Assembly (NCBI RefSeq): GCF_006715765.1
Contig: NZ_VFNV01000001.1
Coordinates: forward strand, 124,001-188,000
Length of the DNA stretch: 64,000 nucleotides
Reading direction: 5' to 3'
From: Rarobacter incanus
Lineage (GTDB): Bacteria; Actinomycetota; Actinomycetes; Actinomycetales; Cellulomonadaceae
Position numbers and translations under genes: made by a program. Positions within the stretch are counted from its first letter, which is position 1, and every line of letters begins with the position of its first letter. Below, one piece after another: positions 8,210 through 15,412 of this stretch. The notes beneath the pieces are model-generated. The model was not told the origin of the DNA and searched no databases. It worked only from the letters and a program-made list of their open reading frames with translations.

Positions 8210-8662
8210 GTGGTTATAGATATCGCATCGAGGATTGCGCCCGCTGAGGGGCCGGGCGTGGTTGCTCGGCCCGTTCGCGAGCTGGTGGCTCGCGCGCAGC
8301 GAGAACTGGCAATTGCCCGCGGTGCTAGCGATCCCGATCAGGCTTTCGTTGCTGGTCACATGGCCGCACTGAAGTTCGCCGCCGCCGCGCTCGTGGTCGC
8401 ACCCGCGGCTACCCGGCGCGGCCTGTCGAAGTCGGTATGGGTGCAAATAATCAACCGCGCACCGGAGTTGGCGGGGCTCGTCTCACGGTTCGAGGAAAGC
8501 GCGCGGGTGCGGGCCGGAATCGAAACTGGAGTCGTCGTTGGAATTCCAGCGCAGGCCGCCGCTGATCTCGCCGATGACGCGGCGCGATTCGCCGTGGCCG
8601 TCTTGGACTACATCGACGCGCAAGGTACCCCCGGTCCCAGCGAGCGACGGCAAGCATCGTGA
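8210..8662 (+). CDS. SAV_6107-type HEPN domain protein, SOS-controlled
   Basis: A 150-residue, mostly alpha-helical protein resembling the SAV_6107 HEPN family that often precedes dinB in actinobacteria. The helices run from RPVRELVARAQRELA through HMAALKFAAAALVVAP to DDAARFAVAVLDYID. I see no RX4-6H ribonuclease motif, so nuclease activity is not supported; a nucleic-acid or protein-binding role is more likely. The GTG at 8210 is chosen because AAGGAGG lies 8 bases upstream; an in-frame TTG at 8189 falls inside the promoter. It overlaps dinB by 4 bases (GTGA), implying coupled translation, and sits under a perfect LexA box. Confidence 0.8.
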   Translation: MVIDIASRIAPAEGPGVVARPVRELVARAQRELAIARGASDPDQAFVAGHMAALKFAAAALVVAPAATRRGLSKSVWVQIINRAPELAGLVSRFEESARVRAGIETGVVVGIPAQAAADLADDAARFAVAVLDYIDAQGTPGPSERRQAS

Positions 8663-9987
8663 GCAACGCGCCGCGATCCGCTTCCGTTCGTCGATACTGG
8701 GGCCCGGCGGACGCTTCTTGCAGCATCCTCCACGTGGACATGGACGCATTCTTCGCCGCAGTGGAAATCGCTGATGATCCGCACCTGCGCGGAAAGAAGT
8801 TGATAGTGGGTGGTCGGGAGCGTTCCGTTGTGCTGGCCGCCTCGTACGAGGCGCGCGGAAACGGCGTGCACTCCGCTATGCCGATGGCCGCGGCGCGAAG
8901 GCTGTGCCCGGATGCCACGATCGTAGCGCCCCGGATGGAGCGCTATAGGGAGGTCTCACGGCAGGTCATGGCGATTCTGCATGACATCACGCCGGTAGTC
9001 GAGCAGGTCTCAGTCGACGAGGCCTACCTCGATGTCACATCCGTGCGCAAGCATTGGGCGGACGTCGAGTCGATGGCGCGGGCGATCCGCGAGCGTGTCA
9101 GCGAACAACTCTCGATTACGTGTTCGGTCGGGGTGGGGCCGTCGAAACTGATCGCAAAACTAGCGTCGACCCATTCCAAGCCGAACGGCTTGCTGGTGAT
9201 TCCTGCCGAATCGAAGATCGAATTCGTGCAGGCGCTGCCGGTCAAGGCGTTGCCGGGGGTCGGCGATCGTACAGCCGAGATACTGCATTCGCGCGGAATC
9301 GATACCGTCAGGGAACTATCGGCCACGAATCCAGATGCGCTTCGTTACTGGCTCGGGGTCACCGGCAGCCTCCTGTTTGATCTCTCGTGGGCGCGCGACC
9401 TGCGGCCGGTCGAGCCGTCGCGGGTGGAACAGAGTATTGGAGCGGAGCGGACGTTCGCTCAGGATCTCGTTGCGTCCGCCGAGCTAGACCGCCACTTGGT
9501 GGATCTGGCGCATCGAGTTGCCGCTCAGCTGCGAGATAAGGAGTTCGCGGCAACTTCGGTTACGGTCAAGGTGAAATCGTCCACCATGGCGGTGGTCAGC
9601 AGATCGCGGTCGTTACCCGCGCCCAGCGATCGCGGCGGTGACATCGTGGAGGTGGCGCGCAAGCTTCTGCGGGCTGCGCGCGAGGGTGGCGCGGCGGTGA
9701 GATTGATAGGCCTGCGTGCCGAGGGGCTGCGGTCGGCTAGGGCCGTTGGCCGGCAGGGAACTCTCGACGAATTGCAGCCGGGTAGCATCGTGGATTGCAC
9801 CGACTCGCCCGCTCGTTCCTTTGCGGTGCCTCCTGCCTCCACCGATGTGGACGATGGTCCTGCCAAGGCGCTCGATCACTCGGTCGATGCGATCGACCGC
9901 TCGATTGAAGCGCTCGATCGGGTGCGCCGCAGATTCGGTGGCGGTGCGCTGGCGCCCGCAAGCTCGATCTTGCACAAAGGGAAGTAG
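8659..9987 (+). CDS. dinB: DNA polymerase IV (Y family)
   Basis: Error-prone translesion polymerase. The 442 residues contain the metal-binding DMDAFFAAVE (Asp27), the steric region around ASYEARGNGVHSAMP, the catalytic pair Asp120-Glu121 in VSVDEAYLDV, a helix-hairpin-helix (LPGVGDRTAEIL, about 197) and a little-finger domain (about 250-350). The C-terminal ~70 residues are low in conservation; I do not see a clear beta-clamp pentapeptide. GTG start overlapping the HEPN stop by 4 bases. The LexA box upstream of the operon makes this a damage-inducible polymerase. Confidence 0.95.
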   Translation: MSNAPRSASVRRYWGPADASCSILHVDMDAFFAAVEIADDPHLRGKKLIVGGRERSVVLAASYEARGNGVHSAMPMAAARRLCPDATIVAPRMERYREVSRQVMAILHDITPVVEQVSVDEAYLDVTSVRKHWADVESMARAIRERVSEQLSITCSVGVGPSKLIAKLASTHSKPNGLLVIPAESKIEFVQALPVKALPGVGDRTAEILHSRGIDTVRELSATNPDALRYWLGVTGSLLFDLSWARDLRPVEPSRVEQSIGAERTFAQDLVASAELDRHLVDLAHRVAAQLRDKEFAATSVTVKVKSSTMAVVSRSRSLPAPSDRGGDIVEVARKLLRAAREGGAAVRLIGLRAEGLRSARAVGRQGTLDELQPGSIVDCTDSPARSFAVPPASTDVDDGPAKALDHSVDAIDRSIEALDRVRRRFGGGALAPASSILHKGK

Positions 9988-10112
9988 CCGGGCTCCCGAT
10001 GGCGGTGCGGTCCGGCGTGTGAGATGCAAAACGCGGCGTAACTATCCTCCCTCAGGAATCCCGACTATCCTTGACTCACTGATCCGGTTTTTCCAGCCAA
10101 TGGGGGTGTCTC

Positions 10113-10511
10113 GTGCCGCTTTCCGAACACGAGCAGCGCGTGCTCGAGGAAATGGAGCGCGCGCTTAGGGGCGAGGACGCGGAACCCGCCGAATCGTTCG
10201 ATCCGGTCCCCAGCGCCGACCGCACTCGCGGGGCTGGGCGCTACAGCGTGGCAATTCTCGGGATCATCGTTGGCCTGGTGCTGGCCGTGGTCGGCGTCGC
10301 GACCTCCCTGGTCGCGGTCGGTATCAGCGGATTCGTCGTGATGTTGGCGGCAACGATTTACGGGTTCGGCATGTCGCCCCGTGGCGCTGATGGAAGCCAG
10401 TCGGCAAAGTCCCCGCGCGGCCCCGAAACAACGCGGACAACGCCCGCGCGGCAGTCCTTTTCGCAGAAGCTGGAACGTCGTTGGGAGCGTCGGCGGCGCG
10501 GTGATCTTTAG
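10113..10511 (+). CDS. DUF3040 membrane protein
   Basis: A 132-residue protein starting MPLSEHEQRVLEEMERAL, the hallmark of the actinobacterial DUF3040 family, followed by two adjacent membrane segments (about 47-67 and 71-88) and a basic tail ending in RRWERRRRGDL. GTG start with GGGGGTG upstream. The family commonly lies just before mraZ and the division cluster, as here, which suggests an envelope or division role, but no activity is known to me. The 125 bases before it hold ACTATCCT twice (10041 and 10064) and no convincing promoter. Confidence 0.85.
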   Translation: MPLSEHEQRVLEEMERALRGEDAEPAESFDPVPSADRTRGAGRYSVAILGIIVGLVLAVVGVATSLVAVGISGFVVMLAATIYGFGMSPRGADGSQSAKSPRGPETTRTTPARQSFSQKLERRWERRRRGDL

Positions 10512-10691
10512 GAACTGTTTCGCCGGTTCAGGCGCGGTTTGATCAATCAATGCCAGTCACGCGGCGGTCCCTGGGGTCCGCCCGTGTCGTAGATGCCCCA
10601 ATGTCGGTAGTGTCTGACTGCGCGCGCAATCCCGGCTGACTGTTAGGCGGACCCACCATACGCCTTGCGTTCCTCGCGTCGGTCGGTGGGC

Positions 10692-10763
10692 ATTTTCTCT
10701 GCGCCCGCGGTGGTCTTTTTCTCTGCGCCAGCGGTGGTCTTTTTCTCTGCGCCAGCGGTGGAG
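10692..10763. repeat. 24-bp tandem repeat, three copies
   Basis: Unit TTTTTCTCTGCGCCAGCGG plus TGGTC, at 10692-10715, 10716-10739 and 10740-10763, the copies nearly identical and CT-rich on the plus strand. It lies 330 bases upstream of mraZ in the 585-base gap after the DUF3040 gene. As 24 is divisible by three, all frames stay open; the best minus-strand reading gives AGAEKKTT three times. No spacers, so not CRISPR. Confidence 0.85.
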
Positions 10764-10841
10764 GCGTGCCATAACCCAGACCCGTTGGCGTTGTTCCCGC
10801 CTCCCCACCTTCCGCCGAAAACGCGGGCGGGTTCTGGATTC

Positions 10842-10856
10842 CTCCACTTTGCTCCA
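10842..10856 (-). promoter_or_regulatory. Inverted pair of MraZ-like half-sites
   Basis: On the minus strand TGGAG, five bases, TGGAG reproduces the 10-base phasing of the MraZ operator in front of mraZ, in opposite orientation and about 190 bases away. The intervening AAAG is also shared. It could be a second operator (looping or divergent transcription) or chance in a repeat-rich region. Confidence 0.35.
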
Positions 10857-11041
10857 CCTGTGGCGCCGTTCGACGCGGATCGGCGCGGCCTCTCGCGCAA
10901 TTCCACCTATGCTGCTCGTCTCCGCGCGTCCTGACACGCCAATGCTTCGACGACGGCAAAAACCCACCACCATTTTTTACGGGTATTGACCTGCGTATTC
11001 GCATTCGGCAGCCGGGCAGGAGGGGAAATGTAGGAGCGTCG

Positions 11042-11076
11042 TGGAGGAAAGTGGAGTACTGTGGGGGAGTCTGGAA
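11042..11076 (+). promoter_or_regulatory. MraZ operator: four half-sites at 10-base spacing
   Basis: TGGAG at 11042 and 11052, TGGGG at 11062 and TGGAA at 11072, each followed by five bases. MraZ is known to bind direct TGG-type repeats separated by 5-base spacers upstream of its own gene. The array ends 20 bases before the mraZ start and just ahead of the GGAGGTGA ribosome site, so it marks the autoregulated start of the dcw cluster. Confidence 0.8.
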
Positions 11077-11096
11077 TAGAACGGAGGTGAACCGCT

Positions 11097-11561
11097 GTGA
11101 CTCAGCCGCTGTCTGCGCTACCCAATTTGCTCTTGGGTACCTACACGCCGCGGCTGGACGACAAGGGGCGGCTCATCCTTCCAGCAAAGTTCCGCACGCA
11201 GCTGGCGACCGGACTCGTCATGACTCGCGGCCAAGAGCACTGCCTGTACCTGTTGCCACTCGACGAGTTCCAGCGGATGTACGACAAGATCAGCCGGGCT
11301 TCTATCAACAGCAAGCAGGCCCGCGACTACATGCGCGTGCTGATGTCCGGTGCAAGCCAGGAGGTTCCAGACAAGCAGGGCAGGATTTCGATCCCGCCGC
11401 TGCTGCGAAAGTACGCAGACCTGGAGCGCGATCTCGCGGTAATTGGCGCGGGAACCCGCGTGGAGGTATGGGACCTTGCCGCTTGGGAGGAATACCTTGC
11501 CAACACCGAGGGCGCCTACTCGGACACGGATGGGGAGGTGCTTCCAGAAATATCGTTCTGA
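11097..11561 (+). CDS. mraZ: Transcriptional regulator MraZ
   Basis: First gene of the dcw cluster, an AbrB-fold DNA-binding protein that forms a ring and controls its own operon. The 154 residues carry the duplicated motif: [20 protein letters not shown] (about 14-33) and [19 protein letters not shown] (about 86-104). GTG start with GGAGGTGA 6 bases upstream. Four MraZ half-sites lie immediately before it. A 226-base gap with no recognisable gene or hairpin separates it from rsmH. Confidence 0.96.
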   Translation: MTQPLSALPNLLLGTYTPRLDDKGRLILPAKFRTQLATGLVMTRGQEHCLYLLPLDEFQRMYDKISRASINSKQARDYMRVLMSGASQEVPDKQGRISIPPLLRKYADLERDLAVIGAGTRVEVWDLAAWEEYLANTEGAYSDTDGEVLPEISF

Positions 11562-11787
11562 TTTCGCCAACTTCGCTACACTTCGCGGCCTCCTCCCGCA
11601 AATCTGACGCACTTCCCCGGCGCCAGATACCCGCGGTGGGAGACCAGGGAGTGGAAGCAATCAAGGCGCGAAGCTCGAACACGATGTGTCGAATGAAGCC
11701 GCCGACCCCAGATCCAGGTAAGCCCGCAATGACCGAGCGTGCGCCGCTGCGCACCGATGCGACCATCCGCACGAGAGGAGAGCCAGC

Positions 11788-12792
11788 ATGAGCGAGTCGT
11801 CGATCGATCGGGACGACATCACCGGCAAGCACGTGCCGGTTCTTTTAGAACCAACCCTTGAGCTGCTAGCGCCCTCTCTCGATGCCCCGGGAGCGATCCT
11901 TGTCGATGGCACGCTGGGCCTCGGCGGTCACACCGAAGCCGTCCTGCGGCGTTTTCCGGGTGCGAGCGTCATTGGGATTGACCGCGATCCGCGTGCTCTC
12001 GAACTGGCCAGCCAAAGGTTGTCGCCGTTCGGAAACCGGTTCACCCCGGTTCGCAGCACCTACGACAACATCTACGACATTCTCGCGGACCGTGGTATCC
12101 CCGGTGCGCAGGCAGTGTTGCTGGATTTGGGCGTCTCGTCGATGCAAATTGACGAAGCCGAACGCGGCTTTTCCTACCGGACCGACGCGCCGCTGGACAT
12201 GCGCATGGACCCGACCCTGCCAACCACCGCTGCGCAGATTCTGAACACCTACTCTGTGGGAGAGCTAACTCGAATACTGCGCGAGTACGGCGAGGAACGC
12301 TATGCCAACCGGATCGCGAATCGCATCGTGGAGAGGCGTGCGGTGGAGCAGTGGGTGTCCAGCGGCCCCCTGGTGGATCTGATACGCGGTGCCATACCCG
12401 CAGCTTCCCGCAAGACAGGCGGCAACCCCGCCAAACGGACATTTCAGGCGCTGCGCATTGAGGTCAATGCGGAACTGGAAATCCTTTCGAATACGATCCC
12501 CGCCGCGGTTGATGCGCTCGCCGTCGGCGGGCGGATCGCCGTGATGTCGTACCACTCGCTTGAAGACAGAATCGTCAAGCGAACGTTTGCGCGCGCAGCA
12601 ACGTCGAATGCGCCGCGCGGAATCCCCCTCGAGCTGGCCGCCGACCAGCCGTACTTGCGTCTCATTACGCGGGGTGCGATGAAGGCCCCCGCCGACGAAG
12701 TCATGGAAAACCCGCGCGCCGCCTCGGTGCGCTTGCGGGTCGCTGAACGCACACGAGAAACCTCGCCACAACGCGAAAGGAAAGACGCATGA
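11788..12792 (+). CDS. rsmH: 16S rRNA (cytosine1402-N4)-methyltransferase RsmH
   Basis: Methylates N4 of C1402 in the ribosomal P site using S-adenosylmethionine. The 334 residues show HVPVLLEPTLELL, the SAM loop DGTLGLGGHTEAVL (about 39-52), GIDRDPRAL, LLDLGVSSMQIDEAERGFSY (about 110-130) and the late MSYHSLEDRIVKRTF (about 252-266). GAGGAGAGCC precedes the ATG. Its stop overlaps the ftsL start by 4 bases, so the two are translated together. Confidence 0.97.
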   Translation: MSESSIDRDDITGKHVPVLLEPTLELLAPSLDAPGAILVDGTLGLGGHTEAVLRRFPGASVIGIDRDPRALELASQRLSPFGNRFTPVRSTYDNIYDILADRGIPGAQAVLLDLGVSSMQIDEAERGFSYRTDAPLDMRMDPTLPTTAAQILNTYSVGELTRILREYGEERYANRIANRIVERRAVEQWVSSGPLVDLIRGAIPAASRKTGGNPAKRTFQALRIEVNAELEILSNTIPAAVDALAVGGRIAVMSYHSLEDRIVKRTFARAATSNAPRGIPLELAADQPYLRLITRGAMKAPADEVMENPRAASVRLRVAERTRETSPQRERKDA

Positions 12793-13205
12793 GTTTGGCC
12801 CAGCCACTCCCGCCCAGCAGGCCGACACCACGACGGTCGTATCGCGGCGCGCCGGTTGCGGCGGAGCAGGCGGTTCGTGCCCCCGAACTCACCGTCGTTC
12901 CGACCCGGCTGGCGTCGCGCAGCCAGGCCGCCTTCTTGATCGTGTTGATGCTTGCCCTGGTCGCGGCACTGGCCGGATCGCTTGTTCTCAACACCCTCAT
13001 GGCGCAGGGCAGCTACGAGCAGGCTGCGCTGCAAAAGCAGATCTCGCAAGAGGCCAGCCAAACCGACATTCTCCAGACGCGGCTCGATGACCTGAATACT
13101 CCGAAGAACCTGGCGCGATCCGCCAAACGGCTGGGCATGAAGCAGCAGCAGGCACCCCTGATGATTCGATTGAGCGATTCGTCGATCGTTGGATTGGCGA
13201 AATAA
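12789..13205 (+). CDS. ftsL: FtsL-like septum protein
   Basis: A 138-residue bitopic membrane protein: cytoplasmic Pro/Arg-rich N-terminus, one membrane segment (about residues 48-71, FLIVLMLALVAALAGSLVLN) and a short extracytoplasmic coiled coil (QAALQKQISQEASQTDILQTRLDDL). Sequence similarity in FtsL is always low; the call rests on this topology and on its place between rsmH and ftsI. With FtsQ and FtsB it would form the complex that activates FtsWI. It overlaps rsmH by 4 bases and ends one base before the ftsI start. Confidence 0.85.
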   Translation: MSLAQPLPPSRPTPRRSYRGAPVAAEQAVRAPELTVVPTRLASRSQAAFLIVLMLALVAALAGSLVLNTLMAQGSYEQAALQKQISQEASQTDILQTRLDDLNTPKNLARSAKRLGMKQQQAPLMIRLSDSSIVGLAK

Positions 13206-13206
13206 C

Positions 13207-15369
13207 GTGGGTAGCGATCGCCGGGGTGGTGACCGGGATCGGCGGCGCAGCGAAACACGAGGCGTCGAGGGTGCTGGAGCGAACCGCGGACCGGGCGGCC
13301 AACGTCCGCGCCCCGCGCGCACCGAGAAAACGCAGCCTCGAGGTGCTGCGCAGCGTGCCGCAAGCAACTCGCGAAGTGGGCAAGGCGGCATCGGTGAACC
13401 AAAGCCCGTGCGTCCAGCAGCCGACCAGCGGGCACGCGGACGGTCACCGCAGGGCGCGGGGAGTGCCTCCGGGGATGCTCGCATAGGAGCAGGACGCACG
13501 GGCGCGCGCGCCACATCTGGACCTGGAGGCGGGACAACGGCGCCAGCCCGGCGATCGATCTGGGCGCGCATTACGAAAGGGTCGTGGGGGACCGCTGCCA
13601 AAGCGCGCACCGGCATTCGCGTTAACTGGATGGTGGTCGCGTCATGCCTTGTCCTGCTTTTGTTCATCGGCCGACTCGTCTATATCCAAGGAATCGATGC
13701 CGCGGCTTTGGCGGCCGAGGCGCGCAAGCAGATCACGGTCACGAAGACACTGTCGGCCAACCGTGGCTCCATCACCGACCGTAACGGCGTCGTGTTGGCG
13801 TCGTCGGTCACCAGGTATAACGTGACGGTCAATCAGCGCGAAATTGCCAAGTGGTCGCACACGAATGCGGCGGGCGAGAAAGTCGGCGGACCGACGGAGG
13901 CGGCGCGTCTCACCGCCGAGCTTCTCGACATGTCGCAGACCGAACTTGCTGCCATTTACACCGGTGACCGCATGTTCAAGTACGTCAAAAAGGACGTGTT
14001 GCCGGAAACCTGGCAGGCAATCGCTAGTTTGCGGATCGACGGCATCTATTCCGAAACCACGACGAAGCGCACCTATCCGGCGGGATCGGTTGCGGGCAAC
14101 ATCGTTGGATTCGTCGGGTCGGATGGCAACGGGCAGGCAGGCATTGAGAGCGCGTACAACCAGCAATTGACGGGAACCGCGGGGTCGATCACGTACGAGC
14201 GAGCTTTTAGCGGTCACGTCATTCCCGCCGGCGAGCAGGTAACCGTCGACGCCCAGCCCGGCGACACCGTCGAACTCACCATTGACCGCGACATTCAGTA
14301 CGTGGCAGAGCAGGCCCTGGCGGATCAGATCAAGGCCGTCGGTGGCAGCGGCGGTTCGGTCACCGTCATGAATCCCACGACGGGGGAGCTGTACGCGCTC
14401 GCGGAATACAAGTCGGTCGATCCCAATGCTCCCGGCAAGTCCGACCCGGCGGACCGCGGTTCCAAGGCGGTATCGGACGTATTTGAGCCGGGATCGACGG
14501 CAAAAGTAATCACGATGGCGGCGCTGCTGGAGACGGGGCTTGCCACGCCCAAGAGCCGATACAAGGTCCCGGACCGCTACACGACAGCAAACGGTCAGAC
14601 CTTCAAGGACTCGCACGATCACCCGACGGCGAAATGGACGCTGACCGGCATTCTTTCCAACTCGTCGAACACCGGAACCGTCATGGCGGCAGAGGACCTA
14701 CCGCTGCAAGTGCGTTACGACTATCTGCATAAATTCGGTTTCGGTGAACTCACGGGGATCGAATTGGCGGGCGAATCTCGCGGCATATTGCACCCCGTCG
14801 ATAAGTGGGATGGGCGCACAAAGTCAACTGTTCTATTCGGGCAGGGTGTATCGGTCACCGCGCTCCAGGCCGTGGACGTGTTCGCGACGATCGCGAACTC
14901 CGGTAAGAAGGTCAACCCGCACCTTGTCAAGCAGGTTTCCGGGAGCAAGGTGACGGACGACATCAACACATCCGGTGCGGATACCGGGGCAGCGGATGAG
15001 GGAACGCAGGTTATCAAGGAATCCGTTGCCAAGGATTTGCTCAAGATGCTCGAATCGACGGTGATCGACGGCACGGGGCAGGCCGGCGCCATCACCGGAT
15101 ACCGCGTTGCCGCGAAGACGGGCACGGCGCAAGCCGCGGATGCGAGCGGGCAAATGAACGACATCGTGGCGTCGTTCATCGGAGTCGTCCCGGCAGAGGA
15201 CCCCCAGTTGGTGATCTCGGTGGTGGTGAACAACCCCAGCGAGAAGGTATCGATCTACGGTGGTGCGGTGGCGGGGCCCGTCTTTGCGAAGGTTGGCACC
15301 TACGCGCTACAACGCCTCGGGATTGCCCCCAGCACGACCAAGGCCAAGCTGTATAAGGAAGAATGGTGA
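13207..15369 (+). CDS. ftsI: Division transpeptidase FtsI (class B PBP3)
   Basis: Septal peptidoglycan transpeptidase working with FtsW. From the GTG at 13207 the protein has 720 residues: a long Gly/Arg-rich cytoplasmic tail (1 to about 140), one membrane helix (about 142-158, VASCLVLLLFIG), the PBP dimerisation domain and a transpeptidase domain with catalytic Ser430 in EPGSTAKV, the SSN motif (LSNSSNTG) and KTG at Lys637. An in-frame TTG at 13189 inside ftsL is a weaker start. The arginine-rich tail is longer than in most relatives and looks disordered. No separate terminator follows before murE. Confidence 0.95.
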   Translation: MGSDRRGGDRDRRRSETRGVEGAGANRGPGGQRPRPARTEKTQPRGAAQRAASNSRSGQGGIGEPKPVRPAADQRARGRSPQGAGSASGDARIGAGRTGARATSGPGGGTTAPARRSIWARITKGSWGTAAKARTGIRVNWMVVASCLVLLLFIGRLVYIQGIDAAALAAEARKQITVTKTLSANRGSITDRNGVVLASSVTRYNVTVNQREIAKWSHTNAAGEKVGGPTEAARLTAELLDMSQTELAAIYTGDRMFKYVKKDVLPETWQAIASLRIDGIYSETTTKRTYPAGSVAGNIVGFVGSDGNGQAGIESAYNQQLTGTAGSITYERAFSGHVIPAGEQVTVDAQPGDTVELTIDRDIQYVAEQALADQIKAVGGSGGSVTVMNPTTGELYALAEYKSVDPNAPGKSDPADRGSKAVSDVFEPGSTAKVITMAALLETGLATPKSRYKVPDRYTTANGQTFKDSHDHPTAKWTLTGILSNSSNTGTVMAAEDLPLQVRYDYLHKFGFGELTGIELAGESRGILHPVDKWDGRTKSTVLFGQGVSVTALQAVDVFATIANSGKKVNPHLVKQVSGSKVTDDINTSGADTGAADEGTQVIKESVAKDLLKMLESTVIDGTGQAGAITGYRVAAKTGTAQAADASGQMNDIVASFIGVVPAEDPQLVISVVVNNPSEKVSIYGGAVAGPVFAKVGTYALQRLGIAPSTTKAKLYKEEW

Positions 15370-15399
15370 GCCTTGCCGGGGTTCACAACTCGCGAACGG

Positions 15400-15405
15400 T
15401 AGATT
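15400..15405 (+). promoter_or_regulatory. Candidate leaderless promoter of murE (-10 TAGATT)
   Basis: TAGATT ends exactly seven bases before the murE ATG and no good ribosome site is present, so the mRNA would begin at the start codon. No convincing -35. The same geometry occurs at dnaE, hisD and argC. Confidence 0.45.
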
Positions 15406-15412
15406 GACAGGT

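Noticed and set aside
10543-11004. Minus-strand frames of 87-153 codons before mraZ
   Set aside because: Composition is Arg/Pro-biased, generated partly by the 24-bp repeat; no ribosome site or recognisable domain.
11671-11695. LexA-like TCGAACAC...GTGTCGAA between mraZ and rsmH
   Set aside because: The halves do not form a GAAC-N4-GTTC box, and no promoter is visible around it.
15260-15412. Upstream extension of murE into ftsI
   Set aside because: The added 51 residues are the out-of-frame shadow of the ftsI C-terminus.
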